Shown: positions 47,501-57,821, counted from the first letter of the stretch. The stretch: DNA of 64,000 bases from an uncultured Acidobacteriota bacterium (GCA_903851035.1 CAINND010000060.1:1-64000); one strand, 5' to 3'. The notes: generated by a model from the sequence alone, not told the origin. Made by a program: numbers and translations.

Positions 47501-48236
47501 CCTCAAAACCCGTGAAGTAATCGCTGTCGCCGGCGACGCCGCCGATGAAATAGGGCGACTGCGAAGCCGTGGAAGTGCCATAACAGTTGCTGGAGCCCGT
47601 GGATGAAAGATTGCAATCGTTGGCGTATACGTTCATTACCACGCCGGCGTAGTTGGGATCGTAAACGTCGGTCAGATGAAAGTTGGAGCCCGTGCCGATC
47701 GTCGGATCGTAGAGGTACCAGAGATTTTTGCAGGTGGAAGTCTGCTCGCAGCTGATGTGCGCGTTGTTGCCAAAGTAATTGATGAACGGCGTGGGGGTGG
47801 CTACCGGCGGACCATAGGGATCGTACGGGTAAGCCATGCGATATCCGCCGGGGCCGATGCCGTTAAATCCCCAGGAGCGGAGGCGCGCTACGGCCGTGCT
47901 GTTCTTGCTCTCGGCATCGGGATACTTGCTGCTGGTAGTGGTGTCCCAGCTCTGTGGAATATACGGCTCCGCCGTGTGTCCGTCAGAATAGCCGACGTAG
48001 TAAACGCCGCGGTGAATGTAGGGATGGCCGAGGGGATCGCAATAGACCCAGTGATTGGCGATCTTGGCTGTGTAGAACGTTCCGGTGGCGCCCGCCGGGC
48101 AGGTGGCACTCAGCACTCCGCTGTATTCGTCGAGTTGTGGTTGCGCCATGGCGCAGATGGAGACGAAGAGGACAACCGCGACGAGCAGGGCCGTGCGGGC
48201 GATGTGTTTAAGCGGAATGAAGTGTGAGTGCGTCAC
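44580..48236 (-). CDS. Secreted glycosidase-like protein with chitobiase-type C-terminal repeats
   Basis: A GTG start at 48236 follows an AAGGAG site at 7-nt spacing. The ATG at 48263 would put that site inside the gene. The 1218-aa product has a signal peptide (to about residue 32), then a TIM-barrel-like region (about 35-640) with GVYYVGYSDG, LRSWGFNGIG and SQYGSIAALNSAWGTNY, the last resembling GH42/agarase-type helices. The C-terminal half has Ig-like Ala/Thr/Ser-rich repeats (about 680-960), two chitobiase-C-type repeats (IYYTTNGATPTTSS twice) and an FN3 domain (TTYYYRIVASNGGG). I see no definite catalytic Glu pair, so the enzyme class is open. It stands alone. Confidence 0.7.
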   Translation of the reverse strand: MTHSHFIPLKHIARTALLVAVVLFVSICAMAQPQLDEYSGVLSATCPAGATGTFYTAKIANHWVYCDPLGHPYIHRGVYYVGYSDGHTAEPYIPQSWDTTTSSKYPDAESKNSTAVARLRSWGFNGIGPGGYRMAYPYDPYGPPVATPTPFINYFGNNAHISCEQTSTCKNLWYLYDPTIGTGSNFHLTDVYDPNYAGVVMNVYANDCNLSSTGSSNCYGTSTASQSPYFIGGVAGDSDYFTGFEAGVDFPTTPAGNSFSHAGWVILNSAPRQTMNPFASTVTPFTDINNHSKAQLASFLQSQYGSIAALNSAWGTNYTTFGSTAAQATNESTGVSSTGSQVSFTLKHASVDRYSVLITIGGTVAGGDNGTPNSDYNLIGTGISSGSINYSTGAVTLTSALTGAITVSYYYNGFGNGGTGLLDNYEPTYNGSTTSPDSYGTAAYKTDLDNFLEGYAYTFLVAMKNGFKKYAPNNLFLGPSSIGSWQAPARCPVLKAAGQVLDVGQFSFDGSQAQLEFIGKCFGDKPYQNWYSVTANYDSDVAPYLRSQGLQSPVAGDYPTQAARGAQFQNDMTDYWNMCSSTTGSCPWVGYDWWAYLSYGFPQFTSFGLVSWRDNAYDGHDATAATASCSSPANSYNCGGEMGNYGNFLAPVTAMNSTLDTNLYNLASGSISTTAATITTPVSGSTFTGTAASFVWTASGAPGTSYRLYLGSTAGASDLFNSGAITTTQANVTGLPTSGATVYATLATLVNGSWVSNSTTYKASSTPAPAAMLTPTPGSQLTSTSATFTWSAGGAVTLYQLMLGSTSGAYDLYNSGQVATTAASVTGLPTSGTIYATLSSFVNGQWESNSYTYAASTNTVTPVASVLTSPAAGSTLTGSSATFTWTAGTGVTQYELDLGTTGVGSTNLSSTGHTTATAASVSGIPMTGATLYVRLWSCISGNWTSTDYTFTEFSATTATPTFSLATGSYTSAQSVTISDATNGAAIYYTTNGATPTTSSTLYSGAITISATQTVKAIAVANGYIASAVASATYTISQQTPAPTFSLTPGTYFGAQTLRLTDSLSNATIYYTTNGATPTTSSTKYSSTGIKITAATTVKAIAVASGYPASGAVTGSFVIASAPTVSTKSASGQTTSGATLNGMVTANNATTQYWFCYGPTASSMPNSTPVTGALTGTSATTVSAAITGLKSKTTYYYRIVASNGGGQSVGSVMSFTTTR

Positions 48237-48524
48237 TGAAAATCTCCTTGCTAGGGAAATCATCGGACGCGCCGGGGGTGCTCAGAAACTTACGAACGTA
48301 ACAATCAGCAGGTTTCGCGAATCAGCAGTACATGACCTTCCATTTGTGATCGAAATCACCGCGTTTTTATTGGGGTAAATGAGTTTAGGGCACTGTTACG
48401 AGAGTAACCAAAGAGTTGCAAAACGGTGCGGTGTCGCGGGTCGCGCACGTATGGGGGGTGGGCGCAAATTAAGCGAGAGCTCCCGTGGCGCGCCGCTACG
48501 GCCCCGCGCCAATCGGAGAGGTTT

Positions 48525-49295
48525 CTACCTGTTGCTTTCGGAGTCGTCTTTTTTGCCGCGCGGCCGCTCCTGGCCAAGCCCTTCGACCATCAAAACGGCT
48601 TCGGAAACCTCGCGTATGGAGCGGCGCAGACGGCGGCTCTCTTCGCGCAGCCTCTGGTAGGCTTCCTCTTCGGTGAGGCTGAAGCGCTGCTGCAGAATTC
48701 CCTTGGCGCGCTCCACCAGTTTGCGTTCTTCCAGCTGCTGCCGCACGAGCAGCGCCTCTTTCTTCAGCTTGATGTTGTGGTCGGCAAGCATGGAGTAGGC
48801 CAGGGCGCCGCCCATCTGCTCGCCGAGGAAGCAGAGCACACTGATCTCCTGGGGGGTGTGGACGTGCGGCTCACGGTGGTGGACGTTGAGCACGCCAATT
48901 ACCTCGCCGCCGCGAATCAGTGGAACGGAGAGCAGCGCCTCGTAGGTGTCTTCAATTAGCGTGGTGAAGAGCTTGAATCGCGAATCGGCAAAGGCATGGC
49001 TGCTTAGCGCCACGGCTGATTTATGCTGCGCCACCCAGCCGGCAATGCCCTCGCCCAGGTTCAGGCGGACGGAGCCGATCTCAGCGTCATGAGGCAGTTG
49101 CGATGCGCGCAGCACAATGTCTCCCGTCTCATGGTCGGGCAAATAGACGAGACAGGCATCACAGGCGCTGACCTCCACGGTAATGGCGATCAGTTCCTGC
49201 AGCATGTCGCCAATCGCCAGCCCGGAGCTGACAACACGGCTTGTCCGGTGCAGAATGGCAACCTGCCAATCTGCGGCGTCGCTCTCCCTGTGCAT
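48525..49295 (-). CDS. GAF-ANTAR antitermination regulator, divergent from nif
   Basis: The 256-aa protein has a GAF sensor domain (about residues 25-165: LNLGEGIAGWVAQHKSAV, LLSVPLIRGGEVIGVLNVHH), a short coiled coil (about 170-195, LKKEALLVRQQLEERKLVERA) and a C-terminal ANTAR domain (about 190-245, AKGILQQRFSLTEEEAYQRL). ANTAR domains bind paired RNA hairpins and block transcription termination in nitrogen-related operons such as nas and ami. The gene points away from nifH across a 481-bp region and is the only regulator next to the nif cluster. Sensing of a small molecule or redox state by GAF and control of nif by antitermination are inferences from family and position. Confidence 0.88.
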   Translation of the reverse strand: MHRESDAADWQVAILHRTSRVVSSGLAIGDMLQELIAITVEVSACDACLVYLPDHETGDIVLRASQLPHDAEIGSVRLNLGEGIAGWVAQHKSAVALSSHAFADSRFKLFTTLIEDTYEALLSVPLIRGGEVIGVLNVHHREPHVHTPQEISVLCFLGEQMGGALAYSMLADHNIKLKKEALLVRQQLEERKLVERAKGILQQRFSLTEEEAYQRLREESRRLRRSIREVSEAVLMVEGLGQERPRGKKDDSESNR

Positions 49296-49468
49296 ATTCG
49301 CTCACAACTCTCCCCCGTCCCCACGCGGGATATTTCCAGTTATGCCGAGGGTAACGGCTGGCGGCGCGGCTTAGCCAATCGAAACTTCTTATCACGTCCA
49401 TAAGAAGGCCGCCGCGGTGACAAATTCCCCGCACTTTGCCGCTTTATGCCCTCCATAACGAAAATGAA

Positions 49469-49498
49469 TTGGACGGCCGCGCGGGGCTGCCCTACTAT
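49469..49498 (+). promoter_or_regulatory. Candidate sigma-70-type promoter of the nif operon
   Basis: TTGGAC (49469-49474) and TACTAT (49493-49498) are separated by 18 bp, about 280 bp upstream of nifH. I found no -24/-12 element and no TGT-N10-ACA NifA site in the region. Confidence 0.45.
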
Positions 49499-49504
49499 CG
49501 AATC

Positions 49505-50634
<1,130 letters not shown>

Positions 50635-50694
50635 CCGGCAAAGCACAACAACTTAGCGCCCGATGAGGGCCAGCCAGATATTTTGGAGTGAGAT

Positions 50695-52314
50695 ATGTCC
50701 GTAGATCCCCGAGTTCTAAAAGAAGAGATTCTTCAAATCTATCCGAAGAAGCTTCGTCAGAAGCGTTCCGATTCGATCGTCATCAACGAGCATCGGGAGG
50801 ACGGCACGGTTCCGGAGATCAAGGCCAACGTGCGCAGCAACCCCGGTATCATCACCCAGCGCGGCTGCACCTATGCCGGCTGCAAGGGTGTGGTCATCGG
50901 CCCCAGCCGCGACATTCTCAGCCTGGTGCACGGCCCCATCGGATGCAGCTTCTACGCCTGGCTCACGCGCCGCAACCAGACGCGTCCGGAGTCGCCGGAG
51001 GCGCAGAACTTCATCAACTACTGCCTGTCCACCGACATGCAGGAGGAAAACATTGTCTTCGGCGGGGAGAAGAAGCTGAAGGAAGCCGTGCGCGAGGCCT
51101 TCCATCTTTTCCACCCCAAGGCCATCGCCATCTTCTCCACCTGCCCGGTCGGACTCATCGGAGACGATGTACACGCCGTGGCGCGCGAGATGAAGGCCGA
51201 GCTTGGCATCAACATCTTCGGCTTCAGTTGCGAGGGCTATCGCGGCGTCAGCCAGTCGGCCGGCCACCACATCGCCAACAACGGGCTGTTCAAGCACATC
51301 ATCGGCAACGATGAGACCCCGCACCCCGAGAAGTTCAAGGTCAACCTGCTGGGTGAGTACAACATCGGGGGCGACGGCTTTGTGCTGGAAGACATCCTCT
51401 CCCGCTGCGGCATCAAGCAGATCTCGACCTTCAGCGGCAACTCGACCTATGACACGATGGCGAACTCGCACACCGCCGACCTCAACCTCGTCATGTGCCA
51501 CCGCTCCATTAACTATGTGGCGGAGATGATGGAAAAGCGCTTCGGCATTCCGTGGATGAAGGTCAACTTCATCGGCGCCACGGCCACCGCCAAGTCGCTG
51601 CGCCGCATCGGCGAATACTTTGAGGATGACGGCCTGAAGGCCCGCATTGAAGAGGTGATCGCCGAGGAGATGGCCAAGGTGGAAGCCGTGCAGGCCGTGG
51701 TCAAGTCGCGCTGCCAGGGCAAAACAGCCATGCTCTTCGTCGGCGGCTCCAGGGCCCATCACTACCAGCAGCTATTCACCGAGATCGGCATGAAGACCGT
51801 CGTGGCCGGCTACGAATTTGGCCACCGCGACGATTACGAAGGCCGCAAGGTATTGCCCGGCCTGAAGGTGGATGCCGACAGCAAGAACATCGAAGAGATC
51901 GACGTGGTGCCCGATCCCGAGCGCTACCGTCCGCGGCGCACGCCCGAACAGATCGCCAAGCTCGAGGCCAAGACCGAGATGGAATTCCGTGATTACGTGG
52001 GCATGATGCCGGAGATGGATTCCGACGCCATGGTCATCGACGACATCAGCCATTACGAGACCGAACGCATCCTGGAAGCCTACCGGCCGGACATCTTCTG
52101 CGCCGGCATCAAGGAGAAGTTCGGCGTGCAGAAGATGGGCATTCCCTGCAAGCAACTGCACAGCTACGACTACGGTGGCCCCTACGCGGGCTTTGCCGGC
52201 GCCATCAATTTCTTCAACGACATTGACCGCCTGGTGAACATGAAGATCTGGCGCTATGCGACTCCGCCCTGGCAGCCGCCCACGCAGCAGCCGGAGCAGG
52301 TCGCCGCCGACTAA
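50695..52314 (+). CDS. nifD: Molybdenum nitrogenase alpha subunit NifD (long, clostridial-type)
   Basis: P-cluster ligands are Cys58 (RGCTYAG), Cys84 (GPIGCSFY) and Cys150 (STCPVGLIGDD). FeMo-cofactor ligands are Cys268 (VMCHRSINY) and His489 (LHSYDYGGPY). The environment motif SQSAGHHIAN carries the conserved Gln and His. At 539 aa it is about 45-50 residues longer than the Azotobacter subunit. The extra residues lie between GYEFGHRDDY (372-381) and the KEKFGVQKMGIP segment, as in Clostridium pasteurianum. No AnfG/VnfG delta subunit is present, which supports the molybdenum type. A GGAGTGA ribosome site precedes the ATG. Confidence 0.97.
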   Translation: MSVDPRVLKEEILQIYPKKLRQKRSDSIVINEHREDGTVPEIKANVRSNPGIITQRGCTYAGCKGVVIGPSRDILSLVHGPIGCSFYAWLTRRNQTRPESPEAQNFINYCLSTDMQEENIVFGGEKKLKEAVREAFHLFHPKAIAIFSTCPVGLIGDDVHAVAREMKAELGINIFGFSCEGYRGVSQSAGHHIANNGLFKHIIGNDETPHPEKFKVNLLGEYNIGGDGFVLEDILSRCGIKQISTFSGNSTYDTMANSHTADLNLVMCHRSINYVAEMMEKRFGIPWMKVNFIGATATAKSLRRIGEYFEDDGLKARIEEVIAEEMAKVEAVQAVVKSRCQGKTAMLFVGGSRAHHYQQLFTEIGMKTVVAGYEFGHRDDYEGRKVLPGLKVDADSKNIEEIDVVPDPERYRPRRTPEQIAKLEAKTEMEFRDYVGMMPEMDSDAMVIDDISHYETERILEAYRPDIFCAGIKEKFGVQKMGIPCKQLHSYDYGGPYAGFAGAINFFNDIDRLVNMKIWRYATPPWQPPTQQPEQVAAD

Positions 52315-52374
52315 GGAACCGATAGCCAACGCCGCAGCACAGCGACTGTCCAGGCGGCAGAAAGGGATTGCCAT

Positions 52375-53757
52375 ATGTTGTTACGACACACTACCGACGA
52401 GGTTCTGGAGCGCACTTCGCTCACCATCAACCCGGCCAAAACCTGCCAGCCCGTGGGCGCCATGTACGCCGCCCTGGGACTGCATAACTGTCTGCCGCAC
52501 AGCCACGGTTCGCAGGGCTGCTGCAGCTATCACCGCTCGGCGCTCACCAAGCATTACAAGGAGCCGGTGATGGCCGCGACCAGCTCGTTTACCGAAGGCG
52601 CATCCGTCTTTGGCGGACAGGCCAACCTGCTGCAGGCCATCACGACGATCTTCACGCTCTACAACCCGGACGTCATCGCCGTGCACACCACCTGCCTGTC
52701 GGAGACGATCGGCGACGACCTGGTGCAGATCATCGCCAAGGCCGTGGCCGAGGGCAAAGTGCCGGAGGGCAAGCACGTCATCCACGCCAGCACGCCCAGC
52801 TACCAGGGCTCGCACGTGACGGGCTTCAGCAACATGGCGAAGGCGCTGGTCACCTACTTCGCCGATCCGGAGGCGGCAAAGAGCAAGCAGATTACGCTGA
52901 TGCCGGGCTGGGTTGAACCCAGTGACATGCGCGAGCTGAAGAACCTTGCGGCCCGGCTCGGAGTGGAAGTCACGCTCTACCCCGACACCAGCGACGTACT
53001 GGACACGCCGCACACCGGCAAGCACGAGTTTTATCCCAAGGGCGGCGCAACGGTGGAGCAGATCAAGGCCAGTGGCGGCAGCCTGGCGGCCATCGGCATG
53101 GGGCCTTCGGCCTCGCAGGCCGCGTTGGAGGCGCTGCAAAGCAAGTGCGGCGTACCGGGCACACTGCTTGAGCTGCCCATCGGACTGCAGGCGACGGACC
53201 GCTTCATCGACACACTGCGTACCCTGGCTGGCGTCGAGGTTCCGCAGTCCATCACCGATGAGCGCGGCCGTTTGCTCGACGTCATCAGCGACATGCACCA
53301 GTACCTGCATGGCAAGCGCGTGGCCATCTTCGGCGACCCCGATCAGTTGGTCTCTCTGGTGGAGTTTCTCAACCTGCTGGATATGAAGCCGGTGTACATC
53401 GTCACCGGCACACCGACGCCGCAGTTTGAAACCCGCATTCAAACCGCGCTGGGCGGCAACGTGCCGGAGGCCAAGATCAAGGCCGGCCTGCAGGCAGACA
53501 TGTACCTGCTGCATCAGTGGATTAAGCAGGAGTCGGTCGATCTGCTGATCGGCAACACCTACGGCAAGTACATTGCTCGCGATGAGGACATTCCCTTCAT
53601 CCGCCACGGCTTCCCGATTCTTGATCGCGTGGGACACAGCTACTTCCCCTCGGTCGGCTACGCGGGCGCCATGCGGCTGCTGGAAAAGATCCTCGGAGCC
53701 TTCATGGACCGCCAGGATCGCGATGCTCCGGAAGAGCGCTTTGAACTGACCATGTAG
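52375..53757 (+). CDS. nifK: Molybdenum nitrogenase beta subunit NifK (short form)
   Basis: NifK completes the P-cluster with Cys24 (PAKTCQPVGAM), Cys49 (HGSQGCCSYH) and Cys107 (VHTTCLSETIGDD). It lacks the roughly 50 N-terminal residues that proteobacterial NifK (about 520 aa) has. At 460 aa it matches the clostridial-type beta subunit that pairs with a long NifD. Other signatures are TSSFTEGASVFGGQANLLQA and RHGFPILDRVGH. It follows nifD by 60 bp with a GAAAGGG ribosome site and precedes nifE by 27 bp. Confidence 0.97.
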   Translation: MLLRHTTDEVLERTSLTINPAKTCQPVGAMYAALGLHNCLPHSHGSQGCCSYHRSALTKHYKEPVMAATSSFTEGASVFGGQANLLQAITTIFTLYNPDVIAVHTTCLSETIGDDLVQIIAKAVAEGKVPEGKHVIHASTPSYQGSHVTGFSNMAKALVTYFADPEAAKSKQITLMPGWVEPSDMRELKNLAARLGVEVTLYPDTSDVLDTPHTGKHEFYPKGGATVEQIKASGGSLAAIGMGPSASQAALEALQSKCGVPGTLLELPIGLQATDRFIDTLRTLAGVEVPQSITDERGRLLDVISDMHQYLHGKRVAIFGDPDQLVSLVEFLNLLDMKPVYIVTGTPTPQFETRIQTALGGNVPEAKIKAGLQADMYLLHQWIKQESVDLLIGNTYGKYIARDEDIPFIRHGFPILDRVGHSYFPSVGYAGAMRLLEKILGAFMDRQDRDAPEERFELTM

Positions 53758-53784
53758 TTAACCGAAGACCACGGGGCGTCGGCG

Positions 53785-55149
53785 ATGGCGGATATTCTGA
53801 GAGAGCGCGAGCGGCAGGTGTACCGGAAGGGCGACCTACAGCCCTTCCAGCTCGACTGCGAGAAGCAGAGCGCGGCTGGTTCGGTGAGCCAACGCGCCTG
53901 CGTCTTCTGCGGCTCGCGCGTCGTTCTCTACCCCATCGCCGACGCCCTGCACATTGTGCACGGCCCGATCGGCTGCGCCAGTTACACGTGGGACATCCGC
54001 GGCGCGCTCTCCAGTGGGCCGGAACTGCACCGGCTTAGCTTCTCTACCGACCTGCAGGAGATGGACGTGGTGCAGGGCGGCGAGAAGAAGCTCTACGCCG
54101 GACTCTGCGAGCTGATTGATGCGCATCAGCCCAAAGCAGCCTTCGTCTACGCCACCTGCATCGTCGGCGTCATTGGCGATGACGTAGAGGCGGTCTGCAA
54201 ACGCGTCAGCCTGGAAAAAGGCATCCCCGTGCTGCCCGTGCACAGCGAGGGCTTCAAGGGTACGAAGAAAGACGGCTACCGCGCCGCCTGCGATGCGCTG
54301 CTCAAACTGGTCGGCACCGGCTCCCCTGAGGGCATTACGCCGCACAGCATCAACATCCTCGGCGACTTCAACCTCGCCGGCGAAACCTGGATGATCCGCG
54401 ACTACTACAAGCGCATGGGCGTGGAAGTGGTCAGCTGCATTACGGGCGACGGCCGCGTGGACGAGATTCGCCGCGCCCACGGCGCCGCATTGAACGTGGT
54501 GCAGTGCTCGGGCTCCATGACACACCTGGCCAAGCAGCTTGAGGAAAAATACGGCACACCCTTCATCCGCGTCTCTTATTTTGGCGTCGAGGACATGTCC
54601 AAGTCGCTTTACGACGTGGCCCGCCACTTTAAAGACAAAGAGATGATGAAGCGCACCCAGGCGATGGTTCGCGAGGAACTGGAACGCCTGATGCCGCAGC
54701 TCGCCGACTACAAGCGCGCGCTCACCGGCAAACGCGCGGCCATCTACGTGGGTGGAGCCTTTAAGGCATTCTCGCTGGTCGCTGCCTTGCGGCACCTCGG
54801 CATGACGACCGTGATGGTCGGCTCGCAGACCGGCAACAAGGACGATTACGAACAGCTTCGCGAACTCTGCGACGAGGGCACCATCATCGCCGACGACTCC
54901 AACCCGCTCGAGCTCTCCAGCTTTCTGGAAGAGAAGGACGTGGATGTTTTCATCGGCGGCGTAAAAGAGCGGCCCATCGCCTACAAGCTTGGCATCGGCT
55001 TTTGCGATCACAACCACGAACGCAAGGAAGCCCTCGCCGGCTTTGAAGGCATGTTGAACTTTGCGCGAGAGGTATACAGCAGCGTGATGAGCCCGGTGTG
55101 GCGGCTGACGCCGCGGCGGCGCGGCAGCAACCTGGAGGTGGTGAAATGA
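53785..55149 (+). CDS. nifE: FeMo-cofactor scaffold subunit NifE
   Basis: NifEN is the scaffold on which the NifB product is matured with Mo and homocitrate. The 454-aa protein is NifD-like with QRACVFCGSRVVLYPIADALH, HGPIGCASYTWD and YATCIVGVIGDDVEAVC retaining P-cluster-like cysteines. GSMTHLAKQLEEKYGTPFI and GGVKERPIAYKLGIGF also fit NifE. Its TGA overlaps the nifN ATG (ATGA), so the subunits are translationally coupled. The N-terminus starts MADILRERERQVYRKG, a usual NifE opening. Confidence 0.95.
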   Translation: MADILRERERQVYRKGDLQPFQLDCEKQSAAGSVSQRACVFCGSRVVLYPIADALHIVHGPIGCASYTWDIRGALSSGPELHRLSFSTDLQEMDVVQGGEKKLYAGLCELIDAHQPKAAFVYATCIVGVIGDDVEAVCKRVSLEKGIPVLPVHSEGFKGTKKDGYRAACDALLKLVGTGSPEGITPHSINILGDFNLAGETWMIRDYYKRMGVEVVSCITGDGRVDEIRRAHGAALNVVQCSGSMTHLAKQLEEKYGTPFIRVSYFGVEDMSKSLYDVARHFKDKEMMKRTQAMVREELERLMPQLADYKRALTGKRAAIYVGGAFKAFSLVAALRHLGMTTVMVGSQTGNKDDYEQLRELCDEGTIIADDSNPLELSSFLEEKDVDVFIGGVKERPIAYKLGIGFCDHNHERKEALAGFEGMLNFAREVYSSVMSPVWRLTPRRRGSNLEVVK

Positions 55150-56543
55150 GTTCGCAACCACGCCCCTCTAAGAGCCCGCGTCCCAACTGGGTCTCCACGC
55201 GCAATCCTTGCAAGGCCTGTGCCCCGCTGGGTGCGGCACTGGTGATGCGCGGCATTGAAGGCGCGCTGCCCTTTCTGCACGGTTCGCAGGGCTGCGCTAC
55301 CTACATGCGCCGCTACCTCATCAGCCACTTCCGCGAGCCCATGGACATTGCCACCTCGGGCTTCAGCGAGGCGACCACCATCTTCGGCGGCGAGAAGAAT
55401 CTGTGCCAGGGTCTGGATAACGTGACCTCGCAGTACCATCCCGCGCTCATCGGCATCGCCACCACTTGCCTCACTGAGACCATCGGCGAGGATATGCACG
55501 GCATGTTGCATCAGTATCGCGCGCGTCCCGGCGAGGCGGATGATCCGCTGCTTGTGCATGTCTCCACGCCCGCCTACAGCGGCACCCACATTGACGGATT
55601 CAACGATGCGGTGCGCGCCGTGGTGGAGCAGCTTGCCGAGGCCGGCCACGCCCCCAGCGCCTACCTCGAGAACTTCGTCAATGTCTTCCCCGGGCTCGTC
55701 TCGTCGGAGGACCTGCGCTTCCTCAAGGAAGTCTGTGCGGACTTTGCTCTGCCGGCAACACTCTTTCCGGATTACTCGGAGACCCTCGACGGCCCCTCGA
55801 TGGAGATCTACAAGAAGATTCCCGAGGGTGGCACCAGCCTGGCCGCTCTGCGCGCCACGCCCTCGGCCAAGGCCAGCATCGAACTGGGACGCACCCTGCG
55901 CCAGAAGCGCACCGCCGCATCGTTTCTCCAGGAGCGCTTCAGCGTGCCGGCCAAGCGCATCGGCCTGCCCATTGGAATCAACGAGAGCGACAGCTTCTTC
56001 GCCGCGCTGGAAAAACTTAGCGGCCACAAGACTCCGGAGAAGTACACGCGCGAGCGCGGCCGCCTGGTGGACGCCTACGTGGATGGACACAAGTATCTCT
56101 TCGGCAAGCGTGCCCTGATCATCGGCGACGAAGACATGGTCGTCGGACTGACCTCTTTCCTGGCCGAAACCGGCGTCCTGCCCGTACTCTGCGCCAGCGG
56201 CGGCAAAAGCGGAGCCTTTGCCCGCAGCATCGCCGAGGTCACCACGCACCTGCGCGAGCCGGCCATGGTGCGCGAGGGCGTGGACTTCATGACCATCGCC
56301 GAGGAACTCGCACTGAAGGATCTGAAGCCGGACTTCGTCATCGGCAGCAGCAAGGCCGCCAAACTGGCACGCACGCTCGGAGTGCCGCTCATCCGCCTTG
56401 GCTTTCCCATCCATGACCGCATCGGAGGACAGCGCATTCTGCACCTCGGTTATCGCGGGGCGCAGCAGTTGTTCGATCTCGTCGTCAACACCCTGCTGGA
56501 AGTGAAGCAGGATTCGAACTCAATCGGATACAGCTACTTGTAG
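55146..56543 (+). CDS. nifN: FeMo-cofactor scaffold subunit NifN
   Basis: The ATG overlaps the nifE stop by four bases. The 465-aa product is NifK-like: NPCKACAPLGAALVMRGIEG, FLHGSQGCATYMRRYLISHF, SEATTIFGGEKNLCQGL, TTCLTETIGEDMHGM and RLGFPIHDRIGGQRI. With NifE it forms the alpha2beta2 scaffold. No NifX fusion is seen on this subunit. nifB follows after 9 bp, so nifE-nifN-nifB form one tight biosynthetic block. Confidence 0.95.
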   Translation: MSSQPRPSKSPRPNWVSTRNPCKACAPLGAALVMRGIEGALPFLHGSQGCATYMRRYLISHFREPMDIATSGFSEATTIFGGEKNLCQGLDNVTSQYHPALIGIATTCLTETIGEDMHGMLHQYRARPGEADDPLLVHVSTPAYSGTHIDGFNDAVRAVVEQLAEAGHAPSAYLENFVNVFPGLVSSEDLRFLKEVCADFALPATLFPDYSETLDGPSMEIYKKIPEGGTSLAALRATPSAKASIELGRTLRQKRTAASFLQERFSVPAKRIGLPIGINESDSFFAALEKLSGHKTPEKYTRERGRLVDAYVDGHKYLFGKRALIIGDEDMVVGLTSFLAETGVLPVLCASGGKSGAFARSIAEVTTHLREPAMVREGVDFMTIAEELALKDLKPDFVIGSSKAAKLARTLGVPLIRLGFPIHDRIGGQRILHLGYRGAQQLFDLVVNTLLEVKQDSNSIGYSYL

Positions 56544-56552
56544 AGGTGGAAG

Positions 56553-57821
56553 ATGGCACTGGACCTGACACAGCACCCTTGTTTCAACTCGGACAAACGT
56601 CACACCACCGGGCGCATTCATCTGCCCGTGGCGCCCAAGTGCAACATCCAGTGCAACTACTGCGATCGCAAGTTCGACTGCATGAATGAGAGCCGTCCCG
56701 GCGTGACCAGCGCCGTGCTGGAGCCCCGCCAGGCGCTGGCCTACCTGGACAAGGTGATGGAGCGCGTGCCGCAGTTGCGGGTCGTGGGCATCGCCGGGCC
56801 GGGCGATCCCTTTGCCAGTCCCAACGAGACGCTGGAGACGCTTCGCCTGGTGCGGGAGAAGTATCCCGAGATGCTGCTTTGCGTGGCCAGCAACGGCCTC
56901 AACCTTGCCCCCTACGCCGAGGACCTGGCGCGGCTGGAGGTCAGCCACGTCACCGTCACGGTGAACACCGTCGATCCCGCCATCGGCAGCCGCATTTACA
57001 GCTGGGTGCGCGACCACAAGACCATCTATCGCGGTGAGCAGGCCGCCCGTGTGCTGCTGGAGCGTCAGTTGGAATCGATCAAGGCGGTCAAGGCCGCCGG
57101 CGTCACACTCAAGATCAACACCATCATCGTGCCCGGCATCAACGACGAGCACGCCGCCGTGGTAGCCGAGGAGATGCGCGCGCTCGGCGCAGACGTGATG
57201 AACTGCATCCCGCTGTACCCGGTGGCCAGCACTCCGTTTGCCGGCTTTACGGAGATGCCGCTCTCCGAGGTCAAACAGATTCGCAGCCGGGTGGCGGAGA
57301 TCATTCCGCAGATGGAGCACTGCACGCGCTGCCGCGCCGACGCCGTCGGCCTGCTCGGCCAGGATCAGTCGCAGGAGCTGGTCAGCCTGATGAAGGACTC
57401 CGCTGCCGGGCTCTTCGACGACCGCAGCGCGCGGCCCTATGTCGCCGTGGCCAGCATGGAGGGCATTCTCATCAACCAGCACCTCGGCGAGGCTGACAAG
57501 GTCTGGATTTTCGAGCACGATGAGATCTCTCCCAAGCTGGTTGCCATGCGCGACGCGCCCGAGGAGGGTGGCGGTAACGCGCGCTGGCGCGAGTTGTCTA
57601 AGTCGCTGGAAGACTGCCACACCATTCTCGTCAGCGGCGTGGGCCGCGCTCCGCGCTGGGTGCTGGAGAACAGTGGCCTGCGCGTCATCGAAGCCGCGGG
57701 GTTGATCTCGACTGCGATGGAGAGCCTGCACCGCAGCGGCGAGGTTCCGGTGGCGATGCAGAAACAGTTCAAGTCCTGTGGAAGTTCCGGCTGCCAGGGT
57801 ACCGGCACCGGCTGCGCGTAA
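56553..57821 (+). CDS. nifB: FeMo-cofactor core synthase NifB (radical SAM plus NifX-like domain)
   Basis: NifB fuses two [4Fe-4S] clusters with a carbide from SAM to give the NifB-co precursor. The radical SAM motif is CNIQCNYC (Cys30, 34, 37). Further family motifs are IAGPGDPFASPNETLETL, VTVTVNTVDPAIGSRIYSWV and HCTRCRADAVGLLGQD. Residues about 290-400 form the C-terminal NifX/NafY-like domain (VASMEGILINQHLGEADKVWIF). The last residues are cysteine-rich (CGSSGCQGTGTGC), found in some NifB tails. It begins 9 bp after nifN with a GAGGTGGAAG ribosome site. Confidence 0.97.
   Translation: MALDLTQHPCFNSDKRHTTGRIHLPVAPKCNIQCNYCDRKFDCMNESRPGVTSAVLEPRQALAYLDKVMERVPQLRVVGIAGPGDPFASPNETLETLRLVREKYPEMLLCVASNGLNLAPYAEDLARLEVSHVTVTVNTVDPAIGSRIYSWVRDHKTIYRGEQAARVLLERQLESIKAVKAAGVTLKINTIIVPGINDEHAAVVAEEMRALGADVMNCIPLYPVASTPFAGFTEMPLSEVKQIRSRVAEIIPQMEHCTRCRADAVGLLGQDQSQELVSLMKDSAAGLFDDRSARPYVAVASMEGILINQHLGEADKVWIFEHDEISPKLVAMRDAPEEGGGNARWRELSKSLEDCHTILVSGVGRAPRWVLENSGLRVIEAAGLISTAMESLHRSGEVPVAMQKQFKSCGSSGCQGTGTGCA

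Noticed and set aside
50695-52314. Vanadium or iron-only nitrogenase alpha subunit
   Set aside because: No delta subunit gene lies between alpha and beta genes, the SQSxGHHIAN environment and the paired long NifD/short NifK fit the clostridial molybdenum type, and nifEN-nifV are present.
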